This document shows positions 26,607 to 34,120 of a DNA stretch of 64,000 nt, piece by piece. The translations under genes and the position numbers were made by a program. Position 1 is the stretch's first letter; each line of letters starts with the position of its first letter. The DNA is from Alistipes sp. (GTDB lineage Bacteria > Bacteroidota > Bacteroidia > Bacteroidales > Rikenellaceae): the NCBI GenBank assembly GCA_020026335.1, contig JAHHQO010000012.1, positions 8,848 to 72,847 of the forward strand, in the 5' to 3' direction. The notes under the pieces are model-generated. The model worked only from the letters and a program-made list of their open reading frames with translations, was not told where the DNA came from and did not search any database.

Positions 26607-26633
26607 GCAACTACAACCAAGGATGTAGTTTTG
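26601..26633 (+). promoter_or_regulatory. Promoter of an unassigned RNA
   Basis: TTG at 26601-26603 and the -7 box TAGTTTTG at 26626-26633 are separated by 22 nt, within the usual Bacteroidota range. A start near 26640 is predicted. The -33 element overlaps the last codons of the upstream gene. Confidence 0.6.
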
Positions 26634-26640
26634 GCGGGGC

Positions 26641-26839
26641 GAGCACAAAAAACGTCACTTCGGTGACATTATGGGTGTGGAGCGGGGCCTATCACAACGC
26701 TAATCGTAAGGCCCATCATTGTTACACATGCACCAATTACCGATTATTATTTACTACCGCGTGCTGACCGTTTAAGACGAGGGTTGGGAATGGGGAACAT
26801 CATATCGGAAGCTCAAGACAGAGGGCATCCGATTTTTTT
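26641..26839 (+). ncRNA. Candidate structured small RNA, about 200 nt, family unknown
   Basis: The region has no open frame but has a promoter, a terminator and visible structure. GTCAC/GTGAC (26654-26667) closes a cUUCGg tetraloop. GGGCCT (26685-26690) pairs with AGGCCC (26709-26714), and AGCG (26681-26684) can pair with CGCT (26698-26701) across it, a possible pseudoknot. TGTG and CACA flank this core (26676-26679, 26725-26728). It ends in a strong terminator. It does not resemble tmRNA, RNase P RNA or SRP RNA, and a better 6S candidate is at 42652. It could also be a long structured 3' UTR. Confidence 0.5.
26804..26839 (+). terminator. Terminator of the unassigned RNA
   Basis: ATCGGA/TCCGAT (26804-26809, 26828-26833) plus GCTC/GGGC (26811-26814, 26823-26826) with an A-A mismatch between them, followed by a run of seven T residues counting from 26833. 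Confidence 0.85.
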
Positions 26840-27050
26840 GTGGTGGCAGAGTGCCTTTCGGGTTGCGCTGTCACCACTTTTTTTGATGCCCGACACCCCA
26901 CCACTGCCGCACATCTTTATACCACCTGCGCCCGTTGCGCACACCGAGCGCACATTTCGACACAAAAAAAACCGCACACACACCTCCTCCCCTCCACCCT
27001 CATACCCCTGCGACAGGAGGGCGAACACGGGGCGACGGTGCACCCACGGC

Positions 27051-27086
27051 AAAAAATAAGCGAGAGACTATTTCCAATCTCTCGCT
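27051..27086 (-). terminator. Terminator of rpmE2
   Basis: AGCGAGAGA (27059-27067) pairs with TCTCTCGCT (27078-27086) over a 10-nt loop; AAAAAATAA at 27051-27059 gives the U-rich tail on the minus strand. Confidence 0.87.
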
Positions 27087-27109
27087 GTCTTTTGAGCGAC
27101 CAATAAGTC

Positions 27110-27379
27110 TTACTTGTTGGCGTTCTTCTTATCGTAGCGTTTTGCGTAACGGCTCATGAACTTATCGACGCGACCGGCGGTATCTACCAACTTCATCTTA
27201 CCAGTGTAGAAGGGGTGAGATGTGTTAGAGATTTCCATCTTATACACGGGATAGGTTTCGCCGTTCACTTCGATGGTCTCCTTTGTCGAAACGGCGGACC
27301 GACACAAAAACACGTGGTCATTTGACATATCCTTAAATGCCACCAAACGATAATTCTCCGGATGAATTCCCTGTTTCAT
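27110..27379 (-). CDS. rpmE2: Ribosomal protein L31, type B
   Basis: 89 aa. The N-terminus MKQGIHPENYRLVAFKDMS and the segment EISNTSHPFYTGKMKLVDTAGRVDKF are typical of the zinc-free type B form: the CxxC pair of type A is absent. It is part of the 50S central protuberance. A single gene with its own promoter and terminator. In many bacteria the type B paralogue replaces the zinc form under zinc limitation; whether a type A copy exists elsewhere cannot be seen. Confidence 0.96.
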   Translation of the reverse strand: MKQGIHPENYRLVAFKDMSNDHVFLCRSAVSTKETIEVNGETYPVYKMEISNTSHPFYTGKMKLVDTAGRVDKFMSRYAKRYDKKNANK

Positions 27380-27416
27380 TTGTTTGTTGTTTTTGAAATT
27401 TTGTGCTTAAGCGCGA

Positions 27417-27447
27417 CAAAGGTAGAAATAAAATCTCAAGAAACAAA
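27417..27447 (-). promoter_or_regulatory. Promoter of rpmE2
   Basis: Minus-strand TACCTTTG (27424-27417) with TTTG (27447-27444) 19 nt upstream, 38 nt before the start codon. Confidence 0.75.
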
Positions 27448-27771
27448 AACAAAGTCTAAAAAAATCACGCTCCGTGGCTTTTATTCCCGATTTTGAGAGC
27501 TTTGCACCCTCTCCGACAGGTTTTTAGCCCGTCTCTCCACCGCGGAACGGCACTCGTTCCCACCTTATATATAATAAGGTCAGCCGCCTTCCCCGCCTCA
27601 CGACTTCCGCACGCACAGGAACTCCCGTTCCGCATTGCACGGCACACCGCCCCACTGCCTTGCGGTGCGCCCGCCCCGCAAGTCGCACACTCACCCCGAC
27701 AATTCGCCACGAGGAGGAGGTGGTGGTTTTCCGCCTTTTCATAAAAAATTTGCTTTGTCGGTGGCAAACCG
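27448..27771. other. Non-coding spacer with A/T palindrome
   Basis: Divergent gap between rpmE2 and the tRNA promoter. It contains the perfect palindrome ACCTTAT-ATATA-ATAAGGT at 27562-27580. The rest is GC-rich, with repeated CCGC and GCAC patches and no believable gene. Confidence 0.55.
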
Positions 27772-27802
27772 TTGTAAGATAGGGATTATTTTCCTATATT
27801 TG
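27772..27802 (+). promoter_or_regulatory. Promoter of the CAU tRNA
   Basis: TTG at 27772-27774 and TATATTTG at 27795-27802, spacing 20 nt, followed by GCAC. The tRNA begins 41 nt later. Confidence 0.75.
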
Positions 27803-27843
27803 CACCCACAAATGAGATGGCGACATCTTTTTGTTAAGGTTTA

Positions 27844-27917
27844 GGACCCATAGCTCAGTTGGTTAGAGCAACGGACTCATAATCCGGAGGTCGTGGGATC
27901 ATGCCCCTCTGGGTCCA
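27844..27917 (+). tRNA. tRNA with CAT anticodon (elongator Met or Ile2)
   Basis: Acceptor GGACCCA/TGGGTCC, D arm AGCTCAGTTGGTTAGAGC, anticodon stem CGGA/TCCG with loop CTCATAA, discriminator A27917. It is not the initiator, since positions 1 and 72 pair. The GGACC start resembles Ile2 tRNAs whose C34 is converted to lysidine, but elongator Met cannot be excluded. The T loop reads ATCATGC, so the near-universal T54 is A, and the T stem has a T-T mismatch. A terminator follows. Confidence 0.85.
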
Positions 27918-27918
27918 C

Positions 27919-27949
27919 AAGCGGTTATCGTCAGATGACCGCTTTTTTT
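27919..27949 (+). terminator. Terminator of the CAU tRNA
   Basis: AGCGGT (27920-27925) pairs with ACCGCT (27938-27943), extended by T-G and A-T pairs, followed by seven T residues counting from the end of the stem. Confidence 0.85.
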
Positions 27950-27976
27950 GTCTCCTCAACCGTCACCCCACCCCAC

Positions 27977-28009
27977 AAAAAAAGTGACTGCACATCACTG
28001 CACAGTCAC
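27977..28009 (-). terminator. Terminator of the DUF3127 gene
   Basis: GTGACTG (27984-27990) pairs with CAGTCAC (28003-28009), with further partial pairing inside. Seven A residues at 27977-27983 form the minus-strand U-tract. Confidence 0.82.
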
Positions 28010-28047
28010 ATTCTTCGTTGTTTGCCTGTCGGCTGCCGATGTCCCGA

Positions 28048-28416
28048 TTAGAAGGGGAGGTCATCGACATTGCTCTCTGCCGTTGTTGCGTAGGAAGGCT
28101 CCTCGACAAAGGGAGGCATCTCGGGCGCAGGTGCTGCCACGGTCTCCTGCTTGGGCTGCAAACGCCATGCACGCACATCGGTGTACCAGCGACCGTTATA
28201 CTCGCGCGACTCCACATTGACCGACACCTGATAAGTAGCACCCTCCTTGAGTTTTGCCACATCGTCGGGACGGTTGAAGAACGTCACGCTCAACTTGCGC
28301 GAGAAGTTACCGCCGTCGTTGTAGTCGAATACCACATCCTGTCGCTGCCACTCGCCACGGGCAGAAGTACCCGAAGTTTTGGGCATTATCTTGTACACTG
28401 TACCTTCAAATTCCAT
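28048..28416 (-). CDS. DUF3127 protein with SSB-like C-terminal tip
   Basis: 122 aa, cytoplasmic. MEFEGTVYKIMPKTSGTSARGEWQRQD and KLSVTFFNRPDDVAKLKEGATYQVSVNVESREYNGRWY form a small beta barrel expected for DUF3127, which is predicted to have an OB fold. The tail from about residue 95 is disordered, rich in P, E and A, and ends VDDLPF. That matches the acidic DDIPF tip of single-stranded-DNA-binding protein SSB, which docks DNA repair and replication partners. Hence a nucleic-acid-binding role is inferred. It is a single gene with its own promoter and terminator. Confidence 0.82.
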   Translation of the reverse strand: MEFEGTVYKIMPKTSGTSARGEWQRQDVVFDYNDGGNFSRKLSVTFFNRPDDVAKLKEGATYQVSVNVESREYNGRWYTDVRAWRLQPKQETVAAPAPEMPPFVEEPSYATTAESNVDDLPF

Positions 28417-28445
28417 AGTCTAAAATGTTCTAAATTTATTTACTA

Positions 28446-28453
28446 CAAAGGTA
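28446..28453 (-). promoter_or_regulatory. -7 box of the DUF3127 gene
   Basis: Minus-strand TACCTTTG, 29 nt before the start codon. No clear -33 TTG. Confidence 0.55.
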
Positions 28454-28550
28454 GTCAAAATTTCGGCAGTATAGTCATCTGCCGTGTGATTATGTGGCAG
28501 AAAAAGAGCCGCGAGTCCCACAAAACCGCACCTCCGCGCCCACTCTTTAC

Positions 28551-28587
28551 AAAAAAAGGCAGGCCGTCCCATCGGGACGACCTGCCG
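28551..28587 (-). terminator. Terminator of the agmatinase-nhaA-FKBP operon
   Basis: GGCAGG/CCTGCC and CGTCCC/GGGACG stack around a 3-nt ATC loop, with one mismatch. A-run 28551-28557 gives the minus-strand U-tract. It lies 25 nt after the last FKBP stop. Confidence 0.88.
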
Positions 28588-28611
28588 TTGAATTATCCGT
28601 TGGTCTCAGGA

Positions 28612-29724
28612 TTATTTCTTGGCCTCAGCCTTCAACTCACCTACCTGAGCCTCCTTCTTCACCTCAACAGGCTCAACGAAGGGAATGATGTCAATCAACT
28701 CCACCTCGAACTCGAGTGCCTCGTTGGGGGCGATGTCCTGACCGGCACCACGCGAACCGTAAGCCAGCTCGGCGGGAATCCAGAGGGTAATCTTACCACC
28801 CTTACCGATGAGCTTCATACCCTCGGTCCAACCCTTGATGACGCGGTTCAAAGCGAACTGCACGGGCTCGTTCTTAGCATAGTTCTCGGGGTCTCTCTTC
28901 TTGAGCATGCTCTGCTGCTCCTCGGGACGGTTCTCGAACTTCGAAGCATCGAAGACCTTACCACGGCTGTTGCGGCCGATGTAGTGAACCTTCACCTCGT
29001 CACGGTCGTTAGTGGGCTTGAAGTTGGTGTCACCCTCCTTGTCGATGCGGTACAACAGACCCGACTCGGTCTTCTGCACACCCGACATCTTCTCCTTCTT
29101 GGCGAGCCACTTCTCCGATGATGCCTTCATCTCGGCGGGACGCTTTACCATGAAGTAATACTGGAGATACTGACCTACCTCGGGCTCCGACATCTGAGCA
29201 TTGCCGTTGGTTACATCGTCCATAGCCTTCTCAATCCATACCAGCTGGAGAGGAAGCTCCGACTTCATCATCGAGAAACCGATGTCGTAACCCAGAGCCT
29301 CGGAGAACTGCTGACGCTCCTCCTCCGACTCGAACATAGCCTCATCGGCTGCGGGATACTCCACACGTGTAGAGTCGCCCTGTGCCAGACGTGCGCTGTC
29401 GGCAGCCTCGCGCTTCTTCATAATCTCGGCTCTGCGGGGACCGCGCTTCTGCATGAAGTAGGTACGCAACACCTCATATAATTCCTCGTGCTTCTCGTTT
29501 TCACCCGACAGGGCTGCCTCCTCAAAACTCTTGTTCACGGTCTTGGGATCCATGGGAATGTCACTCATCTGATACTTGATTGTAGTGGCGATATTCGCTC
29601 CCACAGCATAAGAGAGGGTATCGAACTCCGAAAGGCTACCCTTGGTGATGGTAGAGTTGTTGCCACATGAGGTCAACGCCAGGGCTGACACAGCGACAGC
29701 CGATGCCAAAAGAAAATTTTTCAT
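28612..29724 (-). CDS. FKBP-type peptidyl-prolyl isomerase, lipoprotein (370 aa)
   Basis: Signal MKNFLLASAVAVSALALTSC with lipid cysteine C20. An N-terminal helical region (about 30-215), like the dimerisation arm of FkpA and Mip, is duplicated-looking (YAVGANIATTIKYQMSD and LGYDIGFSMMKSELPLQ). The FKBP domain (about 230-350) has GWTEGMKLIGKGGKITLWIPAELAYGSRG, the core of the active site. A KKEAQVGELKAEAKK tail ends the protein. It folds proline-containing proteins in the periplasm or at the envelope. Last gene of the operon, 74 nt after its shorter paralogue. Confidence 0.93.
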   Translation of the reverse strand: MKNFLLASAVAVSALALTSCGNNSTITKGSLSEFDTLSYAVGANIATTIKYQMSDIPMDPKTVNKSFEEAALSGENEKHEELYEVLRTYFMQKRGPRRAEIMKKREAADSARLAQGDSTRVEYPAADEAMFESEEERQQFSEALGYDIGFSMMKSELPLQLVWIEKAMDDVTNGNAQMSEPEVGQYLQYYFMVKRPAEMKASSEKWLAKKEKMSGVQKTESGLLYRIDKEGDTNFKPTNDRDEVKVHYIGRNSRGKVFDASKFENRPEEQQSMLKKRDPENYAKNEPVQFALNRVIKGWTEGMKLIGKGGKITLWIPAELAYGSRGAGQDIAPNEALEFEVELIDIIPFVEPVEVKKEAQVGELKAEAKK

Positions 29725-29798
29725 TGTTTTTTAAATTCTGTTATAAGTTTTACGTTATTGGTCACAAAGGTACAAAATATTGGAGATTATTTCGTTGC

Positions 29799-30509
29799 TT
29801 AGTACGAAATTTTACGGCGTGACGACACAAAACCGCTCTTCATATCAACGAGTTCGATTTCGTAGTAGAGTGTCGAGTTGGGAGCGATGCCCAATTCCTC
29901 GTCACCCTTTTCGCCGTAGGTGGTAGCGGCAGGCATCCAAGCACTGATTTTACCGCCTGCGCCAATCAGACGCAACGCCTCTTTCATACCCTCGTTCAAC
30001 TCGCCAAACGCACAGCGCACGGTCTCGTCCTTGGCATAGGAGGAATATACCTCCTTCTCATCGACGGTGCGAATGATGTAGCGGATGCTCACCGTGTCGC
30101 GGTCCATGTGCGGAATGGCATTCTGATTACCTACCTCGTCAACCGTGTAGGTCACACCCGACTTGGTGCGGGCATACGAACGATTCGACTTTACGATATC
30201 CTCGAGAAACTGATTCTCGTAGGCCTTCACCTGTTCGGGCTTGGTGACATTGATGTACTTCAGGAAGAGGGTACGCGCCTCCTCCTCGGAGAACATCATA
30301 CTCTGCGAAGTACGGTCGAAGATACCCTTGCAGACGGCCGACACATTGATGGTCGAGTCCATACGCAGAAGGTTGCTGCCGATATTCATACCTATGATGT
30401 AGGCCACGGTGTCGGTGGTGCTTTGCAGTTTGACTGTCGCACCGCCCTTGTTCGAGCAGGCGGAGAACAAGGCACCGGCCGCCAGCAGTAAAGCGAATGT
30501 CTTTTTCAT
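29799..30509 (-). CDS. FKBP-type peptidyl-prolyl isomerase, lipoprotein (236 aa)
   Basis: Lipoprotein signal MKKTFALLLAAGALFSAC (C18). A short helical arm (YIIGMNIGSNLLRMDS) is followed by an FKBP domain with LNEGMKEALRLIGAGGKISAWMPAATTYGEKGDEELGIAPNSTLYYEIELVDM. The active-site IPAELAYG is changed to MPAATTYG, so isomerase activity may be reduced. The nhaA stop is one base away, which implies translational coupling. Paralogue of the next gene. Confidence 0.9.
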   Translation of the reverse strand: MKKTFALLLAAGALFSACSNKGGATVKLQSTTDTVAYIIGMNIGSNLLRMDSTINVSAVCKGIFDRTSQSMMFSEEEARTLFLKYINVTKPEQVKAYENQFLEDIVKSNRSYARTKSGVTYTVDEVGNQNAIPHMDRDTVSIRYIIRTVDEKEVYSSYAKDETVRCAFGELNEGMKEALRLIGAGGKISAWMPAATTYGEKGDEELGIAPNSTLYYEIELVDMKSGFVSSRRKISY

Positions 30510-30510
30510 T

Positions 30511-31896
30511 TTATTTGTTATCAGTTTTTTTCGAAAAAAGGAGAATCAGCACGCTGCCAAAAATCGAAGCGGCCATCGAACCCATGAGAATGGCAATCTT
30601 ACCGCGGTCGATAATCTCGGCGTGGTCATAGGCCAGCGAATCGACAAAGATGGACATGGTGAAACCGATACCACCCAGACAAGCCACTGCAAAGAGCATC
30701 TTCCATGAGCTGTTGGCAGGCATCTCGGCGATGTGGAGCTTCACCGACAGCCAGCTGGTGGCGAAGATACCGATGGGCTTACCCAGCAGCAGACCGAAGA
30801 ACACACCCATACCCACAGAACCCAGTTCCGACGAGTATTTGAAGATGTTGAAATACTCCACCGAGCTGATTTCCACACCGGCATTCGCCAGCGCGAAGAT
30901 AGGCATGATGAGGAAGGTGACATAGGGAGTGAGTGCATTTTCCAGACGGTAGCTCATACCCACCGACTCGGTGGTCAGATGTGTCGCCTGACGCAGGTAG
31001 TAGCGGTGCAACTCGTTGGGGGACTCCTCATCGGTGTTCTCCACCTTGAAGAGTGCAGAGCGCAGAGTGCTCATCTTGTGGACGAAGTACTCCTTGCTGT
31101 AACGCGGCTCCATGGGAATAAGCATCGCCATGGCAACACCTGCCAGCGTGGAGTGTACACCCGAGTAATAGAACAGACCCCAGATGACCACGGCAGGCAC
31201 AAGGTAGAAGAACATACGCTTCTCGCCCATGCGGTTCATGATATAGACCGCCACCATGATGAGCAACGCCAGCAGCAGGTAGAAGAGCTGCATCTGACCA
31301 CCATAGAAGAGGGCGATGACGATGATGGCGCCCAGGTCATCGGCGATGGCCAGCGCGGTGAGGAAAATCTTGAGTGATACGGGTACACGGTCGCCCAGCA
31401 TCGAGAGGATACCCACCGCAAATGCAATATCGGTGGCAGTGGGGATACCCCAACCGTTGGCAGCCAGTGTTCCGTGGTTGAATATCGTGAATATCAGTGC
31501 CGGAGCGGCCATACCACCCAGGGCGGCCAACACCGGAAGAACGGCTTTCTTCACAGAGGAGAGCTGTCCGCAGACAATCTCGCGTTTGATTTCGAGACCC
31601 ACGGCGAAGAAGAAGACCACCATGAGGATGTCATTGACGAACTTCTCCACGGTCATACCCTCGGGGAAGACCCAGTCGATGAGTCCCGAGGGGGACTTCA
31701 CCACCAGAGAGAGGTCGGTGTGGAGCATTTCATGGTAATATTCCTTGGTGAAGGGAAGATTGGCCAGCAACATGGCAACAGCCACACACACCAACAAGAC
31801 AACGCCTCCTGCCCAGGGGGCCTCCATAAAACTACGTCGGCGAATTCCCATCGAGTGGTATTTTCTGACCCAACTGAACAATGAAAACAATCTCAT
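30511..31896 (-). CDS. nhaA: Na+/H+ antiporter NhaA
   Basis: Integral inner-membrane protein exchanging two protons for one sodium ion, 461 aa from the ATG at 31896; an upstream TTG (31905) is a less likely start. The segment MNDILMVVFFFAVGLEIKRE-like (VNDILMVVFFFAVGLEIKR) and GWGIPTATDIAFAVGILSMLG with the unwound-helix ion site, followed by FLTALAIADDLGAIIVIALFY with the paired aspartates (ADD), are the family signature. About twelve membrane spans. It begins 22 nt after the agmatinase-family gene and abuts an FKBP gene. Confidence 0.96.
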   Translation of the reverse strand: MRLFSLFSWVRKYHSMGIRRRSFMEAPWAGGVVLLVCVAVAMLLANLPFTKEYYHEMLHTDLSLVVKSPSGLIDWVFPEGMTVEKFVNDILMVVFFFAVGLEIKREIVCGQLSSVKKAVLPVLAALGGMAAPALIFTIFNHGTLAANGWGIPTATDIAFAVGILSMLGDRVPVSLKIFLTALAIADDLGAIIVIALFYGGQMQLFYLLLALLIMVAVYIMNRMGEKRMFFYLVPAVVIWGLFYYSGVHSTLAGVAMAMLIPMEPRYSKEYFVHKMSTLRSALFKVENTDEESPNELHRYYLRQATHLTTESVGMSYRLENALTPYVTFLIMPIFALANAGVEISSVEYFNIFKYSSELGSVGMGVFFGLLLGKPIGIFATSWLSVKLHIAEMPANSSWKMLFAVACLGGIGFTMSIFVDSLAYDHAEIIDRGKIAILMGSMAASIFGSVLILLFSKKTDNK

Positions 31897-31918
31897 TTTA
31901 CCCAACTAATTATAAATG

Positions 31919-33022
31919 TTACTTTTGGTTTGATTTCAAAGCAAGGCAGCACAATCTCCAGAGGATACGTGCGCCGGTGATGGCATCGATATGCTCCTTG
32001 TCCGACATGGGGGCGGTCTTCACCAAATCGATGTTGATGAGTGCCTTGCCCGAACCATCGGGGGCGGGAGCCACCTCCACCACATCGAAACCGATGATGC
32101 GACGACCCGACTCTACGATAGTGCGCAACAACCATACCGCCTTGTTAAACGACAGTCCTCCGCAGACGGGAGTACCCGTGTGGGGGCAGTTGTCGAATGA
32201 CAGACCGTCGATGTCGAAGCTCACATACACGTTTTGGGGCAGACGCTCCACGATGTGACGGCACTGCTCGTCCCAGGTCTGACCGCAGAACTCGTTGCCG
32301 GCAAGGGTCATGTCGTCGAACATCTCCACACGCTGTGAGGCACGGGCGAACTCCACCTCTCCGCGCGAGAAGTCACGCACGCCCACCTGCACGATTTTCT
32401 TCACCGAGGGGACATCTCTCAGGATGTTGAACATCACCGAGGCGTGCGAGAACTCGAAGCCCTCGTAGCTGTCTCTCAAATCGCAATGGGCATCGATGTG
32501 GAGAATGCCGAAATCGTCGTACTTCTCGCCCAGAGCCTTCACCGCACCGTAGGAGGTCGAGTGATCACCACCGACCAGACCCACCAGTTTGCCCTTGTCG
32601 AGCCACTTGCGGCACTGTGCCGCAACGTTGTCGTTCATCGCGCGACAACCGGCATTGACCGTTGCCAGACGCTTCTGTATATGTTCGTCAGTCTCGCTGC
32701 CGCCCTCCTCAAGGAAACGAATCACCTTCTCGGCCTGCGCTCTCAGACGCTGCGACTCCTCCAGCAGTTCGTCGTCCACGCGCTCGGTGGCGATACCTGC
32801 ACGCCAGGCGTCATCGGTCATCGGGTCGTAGAAATCGAGCTGTGTCGAAGCATCGATGATGGCATCGGGACCGTATGCCGTACCCTCGCCATAGGAAACC
32901 GTCACGTCCCAGGGCGCTGAAACCAGCACCAAAGCAGCCTCTTCGGGGGTGTAGGGCAATCCGAAATAATTACCATTGTCCACGCCCACTCCGTCGGGAT
33001 TGAAATTCTGTTCTTCTATCAT
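31919..33022 (-). CDS. Agmatinase/arginase (ureohydrolase) family protein
   Basis: 367 aa, cytoplasmic. The two-manganese site is intact: GLVGGDHSTSYG, LHIDAHCDLRDSYEG and VSFDIDGLSFDNCPHTGTPV. The last is a departure from the usual DxDxxDP, with serine in place of the final aspartate pair context. Members hydrolyse agmatine, arginine or formimino-glutamate, releasing urea or formamide; the Bacteroidales form is usually called agmatinase and would make putrescine. The extended helical insert (about 75-125) is notable. First gene of an operon with nhaA and two FKBP genes. Substrate is not proven. Confidence 0.85.
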   Translation of the reverse strand: MIEEQNFNPDGVGVDNGNYFGLPYTPEEAALVLVSAPWDVTVSYGEGTAYGPDAIIDASTQLDFYDPMTDDAWRAGIATERVDDELLEESQRLRAQAEKVIRFLEEGGSETDEHIQKRLATVNAGCRAMNDNVAAQCRKWLDKGKLVGLVGGDHSTSYGAVKALGEKYDDFGILHIDAHCDLRDSYEGFEFSHASVMFNILRDVPSVKKIVQVGVRDFSRGEVEFARASQRVEMFDDMTLAGNEFCGQTWDEQCRHIVERLPQNVYVSFDIDGLSFDNCPHTGTPVCGGLSFNKAVWLLRTIVESGRRIIGFDVVEVAPAPDGSGKALINIDLVKTAPMSDKEHIDAITGARILWRLCCLALKSNQK

Positions 33023-33042
33023 AATATTCGAAATATGAGAAA

Positions 33043-33050
33043 CAAAAGTA
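33043..33050 (-). promoter_or_regulatory. -7 box of the agmatinase-nhaA operon
   Basis: Minus-strand TACTTTTG, 20 nt before the start codon. No good -33 element seen. Confidence 0.55.
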
Positions 33051-33147
33051 CAAAAATTTTACGAATCTCCGCTTCTTGGAACCACGAGTTGCCATTTGGA
33101 AGTCTGTTTACCTGTTATTTTTGGAAGATTTTTATTATTCGATGGTA

Positions 33148-34050
33148 TTAAATCCACTCTCTGCGGCGCTCTCTCACGGCATTCGATTCGCTCAAGATGC
33201 GGATAAACTCCTGCATCGAGTGCTTGCGATAGACGTTGGCGAGCATGTGCACACAACCCTTCATCTCGTTGTTCACCGAATCGATGGGTATGGCCTTGAT
33301 GCCTGCCTCGCGGTGGATGGCCGACTCCGAAAGAATGGTCACCAGAGAGCTCTGGCGAATGAGTCGAAGGAGGATATTCACCTCGTTGAGTTCTATTCTG
33401 ATGTTCAGACGCACGCAATACTTCTCGCACAGCTGGTCAAAGGCACTGCGTGCCTGAAGTCCCGTGGCGGGGAGTGCTATTTCGTAGTTTTCGAGGTCGG
33501 TGAGCGTGACGCTCTCGCGCTGCGCCAGCGGATGCGAGGCATTGACGATGGCGGCGAGCTGGTTGTCGAACAGTATGTGCGACTCGATGCCCTCATAACG
33601 GGTCGAGGGCTTGAACGCCAGCACGAAATCCAAATCACCGTGGCGCAACATCTCCATCAGATCCGACATCGACTTGTAGTAGATGTTCAGCTTCACATGA
33701 GGGTATTTGTCCATGAAGGTGAGTATCGACTCGGTGAGTATCGAACTGAACGAATAGGTCACACCGATGTTGAGTGTACCGGTGAGCAGCTGGCGCAGGT
33801 CGTGAATGCGGTCGGCGCAGGTGTCCGCCGCGTGGAGTGTTCTCACCGCCAGCGGCAGGAGTTCCTCTCCGGCTTCGGTCAGTCTCACCGTGTGGCTGTT
33901 GCGCTGGAACAGGAGGGTGTTGAACTCCTGTTCGAGTTGCTGAATCTGTTGCGAGAGGGTACTCTGCGACACATAGAGCATTTTGGCGGCTTTCGAGAAG
34001 CTCAGCGTTTCGGCGGTCTGCACGAAGTATCTTAATTGACGTAATTCCAT
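33148..34050 (-). CDS. LysR-family transcriptional regulator
   Basis: 300 aa. The winged helix-turn-helix (residues 1-60) reads MELRQLRYFVQTAETLSFSK with AAKMLYVSQSTLSQQIQQLE as the HTH. The effector-binding domain (about 90-295) begins GTLNIGVTYSFSSILTESIL and resembles CynR/CysB-type co-inducer domains. The gene lies 70 nt behind the exporter gene on the same strand, so it may be cotranscribed with it and control it or the divergent neighbourhood. Effector unknown. Confidence 0.92.
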   Translation of the reverse strand: MELRQLRYFVQTAETLSFSKAAKMLYVSQSTLSQQIQQLEQEFNTLLFQRNSHTVRLTEAGEELLPLAVRTLHAADTCADRIHDLRQLLTGTLNIGVTYSFSSILTESILTFMDKYPHVKLNIYYKSMSDLMEMLRHGDLDFVLAFKPSTRYEGIESHILFDNQLAAIVNASHPLAQRESVTLTDLENYEIALPATGLQARSAFDQLCEKYCVRLNIRIELNEVNILLRLIRQSSLVTILSESAIHREAGIKAIPIDSVNNEMKGCVHMLANVYRKHSMQEFIRILSESNAVRERRREWI

Positions 34051-34120
34051 GACATAATCTTAAAAGAGAGAGGGACCGACAAAAATATAAAAAAATTTGT
34101 TAGTCCCTCCACAAAAATCG

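Noticed and set aside
26641..26839. 6S RNA assignment for the plus-strand RNA
   Set aside because: Its ends do not pair into a closed rod, and the zapA-rny spacer has a much better 6S candidate.
26784..27059. 91-codon frame downstream of the unassigned RNA
   Set aside because: It begins inside the RNA's 3' structure and crosses its terminator; composition is non-coding.
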